From: Montifringilla adamsi
Taxonomy: Eukaryota > Chordata > Aves > Passeriformes > Passeridae
Assembly: GCA_017590115.1 (NCBI GenBank)
Contig: JAGGNK010003335.1
Span: forward strand, 12,541,906 to 12,605,905
Length of the DNA stretch: 64,000 nt
Reading direction: 5' to 3'
Part shown: piece after piece, positions 48,301 through 60,425 of the stretch
Numbering within the stretch: position 1 is the stretch's first letter
Layout: every line of letters begins with the position of its first letter
Translations under genes and position numbers: made by a program
The notes under the pieces: model-generated
The model's database searches: none
Seen by the model: only the letters and a program-made list of their open reading frames with translations
What the model was told of the DNA's origin: nothing

Positions 48301-51300
48301 CCCTTTCCAAGCTGGCCTTGGACACTTCCAGGGATGGGGCAGCCCCAGCTAGCCCAGGCAATCTGTTCCTGCCTTATTAATACAGAAACACTTTCAAATG
48401 GGGTGTGTAACTGGGTAATTTCACTCTGCACAAGAGACATGAAGGGCAGAAACAGCCAGAGATAAAATTTAAACACTTTAGAAAACTTTATCTTAGACAA
48501 ACAAAACCATTCCAAACAGAATCTTCCCCTGCTTGTCCTCTTTGTCCCCACACAAACTTTTCCAAGGCAGGGTCTGGTTTTTTTCCTAATTTTTTCTAAC
48601 AGGAAGGAGACAGATTTTCTTATGCTTCTTGGGTGGGTCTCACAAGCAGAGGCCTTGCCTGGAGCTACCAAGTAATTAAATCAGTGATATCAGCAGTGAG
48701 GATGAAACTCCCTTTACTGGTAAAGAATTAAAGGGTTCCTCACCTGAATGTTATTTCCCTTGTGTTAGACAACCCTGTAACTAATTCCATTATTGTTCTT
48801 TTCCCTCTCATGCACACACAGTGCAGAATGTTCATGCAGGTAATGGATTTAAGAACACCAGGTGGTTCACTTCACACTACATGAGCACAAAAAGAATAAA
48901 GGAAATAAGTAATCTTGGATAAAGAATGCCCATTCTATGCCTGCCCTGCACTTTACACCCAGTAAATTTTAAAGGATCATTTTCATGAGAGATTTTTACC
49001 ATAATTTTTGTTTGCAAACTCACATTGCTACTACAGCAGGTAAGTAAAGTCTCCTTATTCCTATCTTGAGAAAACCAGCATTATTAATTTTTTTTCCCCA
49101 ATAAATTTTATTCCAAGTCTCAGTACAAAGAAGGTTTATTTCACAGGAGGAAATGTGCATTCCAAGAACAATTATAAAAGTAACAAGGATATTCCTATTT
49201 TCTCAATGTTACCTTGCAATGTGACAAAAGAACCAAGTTATTTCTAAGAAAGGCAGAAGGAAAGAGACAGCTGTAAAGCAAGTTCTGCAGGGATGTCCTC
49301 CCACAGTGTTTGGGAGGCAAATATGAAAATTCAGGAAGTATTTAAAATTCATTAAAATATTAACTTAGGATATGAAATACATAGAGATAGATTATCTAAG
49401 ACTAACCTTTAAAAAGGCTTTCTTTTCCAGGGTGTTCATTATGAATGGAGGAATTGCTGCAAATAAGATAAAAAAAGGCATTAACCTTGGAGAGAATGGC
49501 ACTTTGTTTTCATTTTCTGTTTAGCTGAATGAATACCATAATACAATTTTCACAGCCTTTTGTCATTCACTGAGTTTTCATTTCACATTACTAGTTGGAT
49601 TGGTATTTACAAAGGTGAATTCTCCCAATAAGCAAAACCTGCAATTTCACAAGTAACTAAACCTGAGCTCAGTCATTTGGTACTGGCAGAGCACCTAAAC
49701 CAACTCCAAGCAAGTAGAATTTGCTCCCATTCCTTTGCTATCAGTATCTTTTCTGCAGAAGCATCCCAGGAGCTTTCCTGCTGCAGTTCACACTGAGGAT
49801 GTTTCCACATTTCCCTGGGGAAGTTCTTAACAGACAGGCAAATACTGCCTAGAGAACTGAAAGGTAATTTGAACCCTGAGGAAAATCACTTGGATAGAAC
49901 AGAATCTCCTTCTCACAGCAGGAACTGATAATCAGGACTGCAAGGACTTAGCCTTACCCATGCCAGGGGAAGCCATCAGAATCCTGGATACCACCACCTG
50001 GGCAATTGCCTGCTGAGCTGCTTTGGATGAATCACCCAGCCTTTCTCCATCCTCATCCGTGACTGGAATTCCAAACTGGAGCTCCCTGTTGAATTAGGGG
50101 TAAAAAATAAAGCAGTGATGGATATGAACTTATTTTTTTGCCATTTTTGTCACCTATCTTTGTCCCTTCAAATTGTCAACTGTAAGAATTACGTGTTTTA
50201 TTTTATTTTCTAAGTGAGTATGTTTTTAACGCTCTTTGTCACAAAAAAAAAAAATAAAATTCAAAAGGCAGAGAAAGATCAAGGCAAAATATTTTGAGGA
50301 GTTACCAACTCAATATTTGTAACAGCAATCTGCTGCTTGAGTCTGGTCACAGCATTCCAAAGGGGAAAAAAAGACATATGATTTTTCTGTGTTCCATAGA
50401 AGGGAGAGGTCCATTTACACATCAATTCAGAAATGTGGAATTTTCTGGACTGCTCTGGAAGTGAAGCCTGTCCTATCTGACAGCTCATGGAACACAGGAA
50501 GATTATTTTCACTGAGTTGAAACAGAAGGCTCTTTGAAAATTCCCCCCTGGCATTCTAGTCTGAGCTGTCATTTCAACCATGAAGAATATACTTGAAAGT
50601 GTAAAAGGAGGCACAAACCAACCTATGTTTCTGTAACTGCATTATTCTCTATTAGATCTTTTGCTCAAGTGCAGGGTTAGGTGGTAAACTCACACTGGGA
50701 GAAGCACAGACAACAGCAAATATCCTCAGGACTGCCTTTATTCTCTTCAGATTTTACAAAAGATGAACACTACCACAGATCAACTTCCATTGTAAATACA
50801 AAGTCTAAATATTCCCTTTTCTGCCCATAACCTTGTGTTTATAATAGGATGCTTTAAATTTGCTTTTCCCTACTACTATTCTTATTCCTAGTCAAATCAC
50901 AACACAGAAAAAAAGTTTGTTTCTGACAAACTGCATATTTTTGTCACCTCGATGATTAAACAGAACTGCAGAGCCTGACTTCTATGACTAAGTTCTGCAG
51001 GTGGGATTTCAAGCACCATTTTTGAAATTACTGTTTTTCCCAAGTGTAGCTGCTATTCAAAGGTCCATGTGATCAAAGTTTTGAAGGAACCAGTAATTGG
51101 TTTCTGAGATCCAAGACTGAAGAACTCTTTGGATATTTATCTGAAGAGAATTATTATGTTCTATTTTATAGCTGTTAAAAACAACCAGTCAAAACCTCAT
51201 GCATGAGGTTCCTGCAAGGTACTGAAACAAGCTAAAGATACAAAATGTGCTTTATTTAGTAACCTGCTGATCTACCAAGTGAACAACATATTTTCTTCCA

Positions 51301-54300
51301 GCATGAGTGATCTTTGTTCTTTTTCCTACCTTTGTCTCATTAGTGGAATATTGATGCAGTTGGCAGAAGCAACAGCAGCAAAAGGAACAAACCTCCCTAC
51401 AAGAGGCGAGACGCGCTGGAAAACACACGGAGAGGGGAGAAAAAAGGAAAATAAAAATGTACATCATCATTGTCTTCATTGAAATGCTTCAGCTGCTAAT
51501 GACAGACCAGACTTATTTCCTTTACACTAAAATTCAGTGAAAACTCACTGGTGGGGCAGAGGTAGAACAAGCTTCAAACAAGAAATAAGTCATAAATGCC
51601 TCTCTCAGGAGTAAACAGTGGCAGGAGAGTGGCAAAACCATTCTGAACTTTGTAGCATCACAGGGAAGTGTAATTACAACTCCAATTAATTTTCCAAGTG
51701 CTATTAGATAACTTGTAAGGTGAAAAAGAAACTGGAAAAAAGGCACCTTATTAGATAGAGTCTCCATGAACCAAACATGGGCTGTTTGACAGATATGCAT
51801 AAACCCATCTCCACAGGGAAAAAATAAAGTTGGGATCTAAAGAAAGGAGCAGCCATAACAACTCCGCAGTGGGAGCTGTGCATGACACAGATACTCCAGA
51901 GAAGAAATGAGCTGTGAGCTTCTCACAGGACATCACAGTTTAGTAAGAATAGAAAAAGAACACCAGCAATACCTTTGCTAGTAAATTAAGTCCTAAGGCT
52001 GTAGCGACAGCACCTGTGGTGGCAGAAACATAGGCTGTTCCCAGCTGCCTAAAACAGAAATGAAAATGTCTGCACATGCACAGCTACACTGGTGTCACTT
52101 TGAAAAACAATTCCATTTCACACACATAGTTATGCGCCCCCAGATGTTAAACAGGCTTTCTTGTGCTACTGCAATAAGGTGGGGATGGAAGATCTAAATG
52201 GGACACTGAATTAAACACTTTGATTTCACTAGCAGTAAAAATCATACTCAAGCCACATTGTAATACTGAATCAGGTTCTGCTGGTTGTGCATGGCTGCCT
52301 GTTCACCATTTTCTCATGTACTTGAATGAACACCTTGAAGGGTTAGTTCTTTATTTAATTTCCTAATTGCTTAACCTAGTAAAATCAGTTTGGATTTCCA
52401 AGGCCATGTCTATAACAGGAATTAAAATCAACCATACCAAACCCCATACACACAGACCAGCTGTGCTGTAAAAACTCAAATCCAACCCAACCTGCCCCAA
52501 ACCACACTTTACATACTTCCCAGCTAGGAGGTGTCTCTATATGCTGGAATCCACAGTTTGCTCCCAGACATCTTTAAGCAAGTCAGCCCCAAAACCAGAA
52601 AGTCAAGTACTGTAATTCCAGTTTTCTATTCATAGAATCATAGAATGGTTTGGGAGGAACCATGAAGTTCATTCCATTCCACTCCTGCCATGGGTAGGGA
52701 CACCTTCCACTATCCCAGACTGCTTTAAGCCCCGTCCAGCCTGGCCTTGGACACTTCCAGGGATGGGGCAGCCACAGCTTCCCTGGGTAACTGTGCCAGG
52801 GCCTTGCCACCCTCACAGGGAAGATTTTTTCTGTTTATCTAACCTAAATTTCCCCTCTTTCAGTTTGAGATTTCTTGCTTTCTGCATCTATTTAGTCTCT
52901 TTTTCAGACATCAAGTAGAAACAAGCACAGACCAGTTGAAGGAATCTCTTTTTGTAAAAGAACCCTCAGTGTGGTGTGTGCTGGCACTGAGAAGGTGGCA
53001 CAGTGACACAACTAAAGGCCCCCACAAAATATCAGCTTAGAAATATCCTGGTAGGACACCAAACTGATGAGGAACCTTGCAAATGGTTGACTGAGCCCTG
53101 AAACACAGACTCCTGTTAAATCCTGCTAAATGCTCTTGATCAAGGTGCTCAGGCTTGTCTTTAATGGCAGAAATGGAGTTCGCAGCTCTGCCCTTCTCAG
53201 ACTTCTCATCTGTGCATATCAAACTAATAATTAGTACAGATGGAAAAACTTATCCCTGTCTCACCTCAAACTTCAATGCCCAACCATGTTCATGTATACC
53301 AGGGAGCAATTTCTATTGATCAGAATGATGAGGTTCAGTGCCTGACCTGACAGTGATTGGGGCATCCCCGCTCCTGTTGGTGTAGTTTACTATAGCATTG
53401 AAGGACTGGTTGACCCACTGCCAGAATAACACTGCTGGTGTTGTTCTTGAAAAGAGAAACAATTGTAATTATTATTATTAAACTCACAGTTGAATTAACA
53501 GCACAAGAAAATGACAAATCAAGAAAAGCCACTGCAAACTGTAACCATGCAGAAGTTCTTGCTTATTTGAATGAAACAATACAGTCAGTAAGACACTGAT
53601 ACTTGATAGCTAGAATTATTTTAGAAGAAGAATTTAAAAATCACCTAGTTTTGAACATGAATAATAATGCAAAGAAAAGGCAGAGAGCTTCTCTAAGTGT
53701 TATAGATAATAACAGAACAAGCAGTTAACAGGAGGCAGTGCTTGGGAATGGGCACCTGTCCTGGGGGCTGGATTCATATTCTTGACTGCAATTTAAAGCA
53801 CACACATGTTTTATAAACACCATCCAAAACTGGGGTGTGTGTCAGGAGTTTGTACAATCGCAGCATCCAAAAGGCTGCTGCTGTTTCCTCTGAGCTCCCA
53901 CCAGTTCCTGCATCCTGTGTCAAAAATTGTTTCTGACATGGAGGCTGCTAAGAGAGCACTGGCTCTGCTTCAGTGGGCTTCACTGTCCTGGAGATTCCAG
54001 AACCACTGAGGAAATGCAGGGGAGCTGCAGAAACTCCACAACCAATGGCCATGTCTACAACAGTAATTAAAATCAACCATACCAAATGGATTGAAGCATT
54101 CCAAGTACTCACGGGGCAGACAGAACATCCTGCATGCCAGTAAGGCTGGAAATTCCCAGGGATCTCCTTCTCTTTGTCCTCCACACAGATGGGATTTTGG
54201 AACATTTCCCAGTTTGAGGGAAAGTGGGATGGTGAAGGAGAAGGGCTAAGGGCTTATCTCAAAACTAATTCTAGAAAGAACCGTTAATCAATGTGAGGGA

Positions 54301-55380
54301 ATGAGGAGAGAGAAGAGGAAAAGGAAGCAAAATTCCACATTTAAAAATACTTACAATAAATCTTTTGACAACAACATTGATTTTCCACTCTTCTAACTTG
54401 CAGGCAAATGTTTGATGTGTTTTACTGCCATCTCTCACCTGTAAAAGGTCATCATGCAGCCTGTGATAGTCATGTTCATGGGCACCTGGGCAGACATTCG
54501 GCCGATCACGAACATCTTCTCCCCAGTGTCAGGGTGAAAGGCTGAATCATAAATGTATTTTGCTCTCCACAGCTCATCTTCTGTCAAGCCAGGTGCCACA
54601 ATACCTTGTCTTGGGACAGGTTAAGAAACAAGACAACAACAAAAAGCACAAGTGTTATAAAATGCTGCAAATGCCCGTGAGAAATGTGGCATCAGAGGAT
54701 TTGGGGATGTTCACCCTAAGTGAATGGAGACTCTCAGACAGCTTGTAGAGATTCTTCAGCTTTTAAATGCATTGGTGAAATAAAAAGAATTAAAACTCCC
54801 AGCAGTGGTTTATGTTGGCTGAGTTTATTTACTCAACGCTGCACTAGGTTTTAGAGCTAAAATGCAGAGCCAAAATCTCTGAGGTCATTAGTGTGAAACA
54901 ACGAAAATTCACTTTGAGAGTATTTAAGAAACCAACTGCTCCAAATGTTACACATAAGAGGAAGTTTTAAGCTTTGTTGTCATATTAATTACTTTCAGAA
55001 TATAACTCTTCTGTATCTCAGAGCCCTTAAGGGGGGCATAACTTCCCCATCCACTAGTAAATTTGATTAAAAATAAAAGGGTTTCAAACTCTGAAGTGGG
55101 AATAAGAAGTTGCAATGAATACAGTGTTTTAAGTATTTCCTTTTAAATATATCACCACGTACTTATCATGGACTTGGACCTTTTGGGGCCAGTGGTAGAA
55201 GTAGTCAATGTCATACCTGTAATCATGCACAATTTTTCTTGCATTTTCCAGTTTGGCATTAGATAACAAAATATTCCTGGGGTCTGTTACAGTGAAGAAG
55301 TGATTGGCTCGTCCAATGAAAGTGCTTTGATCCCATCGGGGCTCCTTGATGTTAATGTTTAATGGGATATCTGGTGCCAT
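42320..55380 (-). CDS. SFXN1: Sideroflexin-1 (SFXN1), mitochondrial serine transporter, 10 coding exons, 322 aa
   Basis: Minus-strand coding exons: 55380-55217, 54609-54439, 53445-53347, 52048-51973, 51415-51330, 50085-49958, 49456-49407, 44437-44388, 43736-43689, 42416-42320; all phases join to 322 aa, the same length as human SFXN1. SFXN1 sits in the mitochondrial inner membrane and imports serine for one-carbon metabolism. Visible family signatures: [39 protein letters not shown] (about residues 80-86), [18 protein letters not shown], the hydrophobic segments of the membrane core, INIPLMRQ and the final VYFNKGL. ATG at 55380 is chosen because it lies in the exon whose acceptor precedes position 55391, with an 11-base 5' UTR part in that exon. 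A few stretches (TVRQLGTA, RELQ) look more like SFXN3, but the C-terminus ([16 protein letters not shown]) and [13 protein letters not shown] are SFXN1-like. Confidence 0.95.
44438..49406 (-). other. SFXN1: Large SFXN1 intron
   Basis: Nearly 5 kb of AT-rich sequence between the exons at 49407 and 44437. Apart from one CR1 fragment (about 48220-48385) I recognise nothing; the reading frames near 45364-45813 and 47153-47798 have no family resemblance. Confidence 0.65.
48220..48385 (-). mobile_element. CR1 LINE 3' fragment
   Basis: Antisense CR1 tail on the plus strand: ATCACAGAATGGTTTGGG, TTGGAAGGGACTTTTAAG, ATCATCCAGTTCC, CACTATCCCAGG and CTTCCAGGGATGGGGC. The typical CATGGGCAGGGACACCTTC block is shortened. 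It lies in the large SFXN1 intron in the same sense as the gene. Confidence 0.9.
52402..52441 (+). repeat. 40-base direct duplicate, copy A
   Basis: This 40-base stretch (begins GGCCATGTCTATAACAGG, ends AACCATACCAAA) recurs at 54047-54086 with two substitutions. The flanking bases of the two copies are unrelated. It lies in the SFXN1 intron between the exons at 53347 and 52048. Confidence 0.85.
52631..52870 (-). mobile_element. CR1 LINE 3' fragment
   Basis: Antisense CR1 tail: CATAGAATCATAGAATGG, CCATGGGTAGGGACACC, TTCCACTATCCCAGACTG, CTTCCAGGGATGGGGCAG and CCTCACAGGGAAG. It is a truncated copy in an SFXN1 intron. Confidence 0.92.
54047..54086 (+). repeat. 40-base direct duplicate, copy B
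   Basis: Second copy of the 40-base stretch, about 1.6 kb from copy A and on the other side of the exon at 53347-53445. Two mismatches (T/C and G/T) in 40 positions. Confidence 0.85.
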
Positions 55381-56271
55381 CTTCAAAAGCTCTGCCAAGA
55401 AAACATCAACATTTGCAATTCAAAATACCACTCATTTCCTAATGTGTCTAGAACCTGCAAGATGAAAAGTGGCCACATTTAGAGTAAAAAACCCAGAGAA
55501 CAAACACCAAACAATTGCAGAACAGGGGTTTAAAGGGGTAAGCCCCAAAATGTTTATACATTATTTATTACATTTGTACCAATACCTGAGGATGAGGCAG
55601 ATGCAAAGGAAGCATAGAAATTTATTAATAAACAGACACACCAAACAACAATATTTTAATCAGAAAGTGCTTTACTTCAGTGATGAATTATTGTTTGTTG
55701 AAAATAATGTATTGAAAGGAATGAGAAATCAACTATTTCAAGAGATGCCTGAAGTCCTATAAAGTGCAGTGACAGATGAAATATTTAATAAAATCCAGTT
55801 AACTTCCCTGGCATAGCAAAACAAGAGAAAAATTAGGAACACAAACCCACCAATTTATTTTAATAAATGTTGTTTCTCTAAATCCATATTTTAAGAAAAC
55901 AAAGATTATATAATGCAACAATTGCTACATTATGAACACATGACCAGAGCTCCTAATGATACTTCAAAGATGGTTAAAGAACTACAGTGAAGGACACTGA
56001 GGAGTTGTGCATTTATGGGGCATAAAGTCCAGAAAAGTAAAAATTACTTCAGGATGACTAAGTTTACTTCAACATCTAATGAAAAAAGGACAGTCCCTCC
56101 ATAACACAAGTATATTGATTTTAACTTTCTTAAAAGAAATTTCTGCCACATATTCAAGAATCAGTGTGAAAAAAATCCTCCTCCAAATAATGCTTGTTTC
56201 AAATGGCAGAAAGAAATTGGATCTATATAAATCCATTTTTATATATTTATAACTAAAGATAAAATTTTAGA

Positions 56272-56318
56272 TGATCTTTAAGGTCCCTCCCAACCCAAAC
56301 CATTCTGTGATTCTATGA
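56272..56318 (+). mobile_element. Very short CR1 tail
   Basis: GATGATCTTTAAGGTCCC, TCCCAACCCAAACCATTC and TGTGATTCTATGAC form a bare CR1 3' terminus of about 47 bases in sense orientation on plus. Confidence 0.88.
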
Positions 56319-57239
56319 CACCAGAACACTAAAGGATCTGGTACAGTAGGGGAAACCAACCTTTTCCCCTTTTGCCACTCACATTTCCCTCTCTGTTAAG
56401 TTCATTATTGTACAGCACTGTTTATTAGCAGGATCATTTTCATGTGTACATCTCTCAACCAGGCACCCTGCAGGATGAACACAGATCACAGAAATGAAAA
56501 AAGACTCAGGGCAGACTTGGAGAACAGATATCTCATGCATAGCATCTCAACAGGAGATGCTCCTTAGGTTTCTTTTCCTTTTCTTAGTACTTTGCCATTA
56601 AAAACAGCCTCCTGTGAGCAGTGCTGTGTTGTGAATTAATAGTCCATCTTCTGGTCTAAAATGGGAACTGCTGGTTTTGCAAAGCCCTATGAAAGCAAGT
56701 GCACTCATTTATTCCAACCCTCTCTTACACCAAAATAAAGATAAATATCAGGACATTAGGGCTGGTAACTTGTTTTGTGACTGCTTCCCTTATTTGCAGG
56801 AAAAGTTCAAGTGTAAATGTTTTTCTAATTAAATTATCCATTTCATTAAGAAAGATTAAAGCTGCTTTAGGACAGCTTATGATAATCTGGTTAAAGCTGT
56901 CTAATGAATGCTGAACAAAGCAGTGAATAAAGCATAGAAGCTTGTTTCTTTCTTTTCATTCTGGATAATTCTTTCTTTTCATTCTGATTAGAATGTACAC
57001 TACTGGGTTCTCTGGGAATTGCCTTTATTTACTTCTGATACCTCTGCCCACAAACCCAAGTCCCTCAGTAATAAGAAATCTAAACATTAAGGATCTGCCT
57101 TCACTGCAGATGTTCAATTCAGGATTGTCTCAGTCTGAAACAATCAGAAAAGGTGAATGTACAGAACACAGGAGATTAAACATGTTCACATCCTGCCTTT
57201 ATTCCCTCCCCACTTTATCTACTCTGTGTCTGCTCTGAT

Positions 57240-57830
57240 GTTCCTTAACCCAGGTGAGCTGATGGAATTTACTACCTTGGCAGGAAACTAACACAGCAGA
57301 AAGATTGTACTGGAGAGAAATAAACCCCTGCAGCTGCACAGCTGGGGTGACCTGCTGGAGAACAGCTCTGGAGTCCTGCTGGACAGGGAGCTCTCCATGA
57401 CCAGCAGAGTGTCCTGGTGACCAAGAATGCCAACAGGATCCTGGGATGCATTGGGAAGAGCGTTTTCAGCAGGTCAGGGAGTGATCCTGCCTCTCTGCTC
57501 AACCCTTTGAGGCACGTCTGGGGTGCTGTGTCCAGCTCTGGATCCTCAGGACATGGAGACTTGGAGCTCCTCGGGTCAGCAGAGGCTGCAGAGCCGAGGA
57601 AGGGCCTGGAGCATCTCCATGCCCAGGAAAGGCTGAGGGAGCTGGGGCTGCTCAGCCTGGAGAGGAACCCTCAGCCCTGAGTGTCCCTGGGTGCAGGGAG
57701 GTCAGAGCAGGGCCAGGCTCTGCCCCAGGGCCCAGCAGTGGCACCACAGGAAGGGGCAGGGACTGAGCCAGGAATTGTCCCTGCACAGGAGGCACAACTG
57801 TGCCCTGGGCAGTGCCTGAGCCCTGGAACA
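57240..57830 (+). mobile_element. CR1 LINE fragment (3' part of ORF2 and UTR)
   Basis: A longer plus-strand CR1 piece carries the diagnostic blocks CTGCTGGACAGGGAGCTC, AATGCCAACAGGATCCTG, GGCACGTCTGGGGTGCTG, TGTCCAGCTCTGGATCCTC and GAGCTGGGGCTGCTCAGC. The frame is broken by stops. It lies antisense in SFXN1 intron 1. Confidence 0.88.
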
Positions 57831-58341
57831 GATTTCCCAGATGTTTCCATGCCTTTCCTCCTGCTGTTACCCATCCTAGCCAGACTCAGCTACCAGAGAC
57901 AGGTCAGCACAGGTTTGGTCTCTCTTTTAAGTCTACAAAACAGGGTTAGTGCTGCTGCAGAAGCAAAAAGCAACCTAGCAGGGAAATGGAAAACATCCAT
58001 TAATTCGTGTGCTACAACAAAAAAACATGCTTGAAATGTCTGGGTCTGTTTACAAAGCTGGAAACAGAGAACATGGATTTCACCACTAATAATCTTAATA
58101 AAGGACATTCAATCTTGCATAGGATGGGGGGGTGGGACAGCTGCCCACTCTGCAAAAGGGTTAAATCTCCTGTAAAAAGGGGTTTAAATTTTAGGTGACA
58201 TCTATTTAAGTACACAAACCCATTTTCTTCTCTCAGTGATGTGGCTGACTTGTCCTTTTAGCAGGTAGGAAAAATGCTGGTCTAAAGAACTTAAACCAGA
58301 CATGCCCACAGAGAAAGAGGAGATGTCACACACAAAAGGGA

Positions 58342-58345
<4 letters not shown>

Positions 58346-58372
<27 letters not shown>
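58346..58372 (+). repeat. Poly(A) tract, 27 bases
   Basis: An uninterrupted run of 27 A. The preceding 200 bases show no gene or known element, so it cannot be assigned to a processed pseudogene from this sequence alone. Confidence 0.95.
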
Positions 58373-60104
58373 GTTGAGAATAATGTGATTTGGAGACAGG
58401 TAAAACTGACAGTGAAGTAAAAAAGGTGGCTGAGTTTGCCAGTCACGGGACTCTGAATCACAGACCTGTTACAACAGTGCCTAAGAGAACCAGGGAATTT
58501 CTGTCTTGAAATCTCTGAAGTTTTCCAGCAAAATATTTTTACAACAAAAGCCCTGTTTCTTGTTTTAAAGAGACTGCTACTCATGACTCATCAGACCCCA
58601 TTAGTAAATGCTGAAAATGGAAATAAATCCCATAAAGCAAAAACATAAGCTAATAAAGTGCTGATATACTTCAAAGTGATCTCCTTATAAAACAAAATGT
58701 CCAACTATAAAGAGTGGTGACTGCACAAAAAAGGTTTAATCAATACATTGTCTAACAGCCATAGTCATCATCATAAATTAGATGGCTTTAAGTTTCATTT
58801 TTTTTAATTTAAACTGTAAAACTGTAAGAAAGAGGGGCAATACCCTCAATTTAAGTTGCTGCAACACTATTTTTACCTACCTGCCACCTTAATTTTCAGA
58901 TACAATTTCAGAGGGGAGCTGCTGTTTGCATAATCCATTCAAATACTTAATAATAAAAGCACTGTAATAAAACTACTTAAGATTTAATTATTATTTTAAC
59001 TGCAATGCTTTGTCAAGGGTGGAACTCCACTACTTTCAGTGATCTAATTTTCCCTCTGTACTAAATGTGCCCAAGATTTAAGTTCTCATTATCCATAATG
59101 AAATTTGGTACAGAAAAAATAAAGGACATTAGGATTAAATAAAATTTAAATAAACCCATATGAACCTTGAGATAAGTTGAAAGCTTGCAAGGGAACTGGA
59201 AAGCAAAAGCACAATAAAGACAAAGATAAAACTGTTTGCTTTGTTAGTCAACAAATGAAGGCAAATTACCTAACCATTAATTAATTAATTAAGGTGGCCA
59301 TATATGTAAATACCTAAATTTATTGTTCCCACCTGCTGCTACGCAGCAAATACCAACTAATCCTGAAATAGGATAAAATTTCAATCAACAGCACCTTTCC
59401 TTTTAATGTGGAAGCAGCAAAATTTCCCAGGGAGTTGCTCTTCTCCACAAACAAAGCCATAAACAGAGGATGTGGGAAACAAAACGAATTTTATAAACAC
59501 ATCAGTTGTTGTAATAATCCATACTGAAATGTCACTTTGAGGTAATGTTCACACAGGAGGATCAGCAGTACTGGAGAGGATAAAGAATGACATTGTAACA
59601 CAGTCAAACAATTAACAACTCTCATGGAAAACATGCAGTAAGGGAGAAAATGATCCACATTTTCACTATTTCACATAACAGAACCATTAGGGAGGTATTT
59701 AATAGAACCACTTGTACCTGGAAACTCTGCAGCTGTTTTCCCCAGCAAATTAAATCAGCACTGAAGGCCGGACTATGCTCTCTGGCACATTCATATCACT
59801 AAACCCTTTCAGTTTCCAAACTAGAGCAGCGTATCCAAAGTGCCTGTGGAGCAGAGCAGCTAAATCCTGCCTCGTGTGTGGGATTGTCTGGCTGAGCATC
59901 AGCTGTGCTGGACAAACCCCAGCCCCCTGAACAATACCAGGGGGGCATTCTCGTGACCAGGGACATTTTTTGGCACTGTTTGTCTCCCCAGCACTCACAC
60001 AGAGGTTTGATTATCCACGTGTAGCTCCTCCTGTGTACCACGTTTTCAGAGTCATAAGTGATGGTGAGTTCATAAAGGTTTTCCTCAACACATGGCTGTG
60101 TTTT

Positions 60105-60425
60105 CCTCCAGTGAGGAAAAGCTGAGAGAATTGGGAATGCTCAGCCTCATTGTGGCCTTCCAGTGACTGAAGGCAGCTCACAGGAAAGATAAAGAGAGAC
60201 TTTTCACAAGTGAGTGACAGGACAAGGGGGAATGACTTCAAACCGAAATAGAGTAGGGTTAGATTGGACATCAGGAAAAAATCCTTCCCTCTGAGGGTGG
60301 TGAGGCACCCAGGCTGCCCAGAGAAGCTGTGGCTGTCCCTGGATCCGTGGAAGTGTCCAAGGCCAGGTTGGACAGGGCCTGAGGTACCCTGGTTTAGTGG
60401 AAGATGTCCCTGCCCATGGCAAATT
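60105..60425 (+). mobile_element. CR1 LINE 3' fragment lacking its end
   Basis: Sense CR1 on plus: GAAAAGCTGAGAGAATTG, GGAATGCTCAGCCT, GTTAGATTGGACATCAGG, GTGGTGAGGCACCCAGGC, AGAGAAGCTGTGGCTGTC and GGAAGTGTCCAAGGCCAGG. It breaks off after CCCTGCCCATGGCAA, before the terminal ATTCTRTG repeats. Confidence 0.9.

Noticed and set aside
57417..58034. Plus-strand frames over 57.4-58.0 kb
   Set aside because: These are remnants of CR1 LINE sequence with stops, not a host gene.
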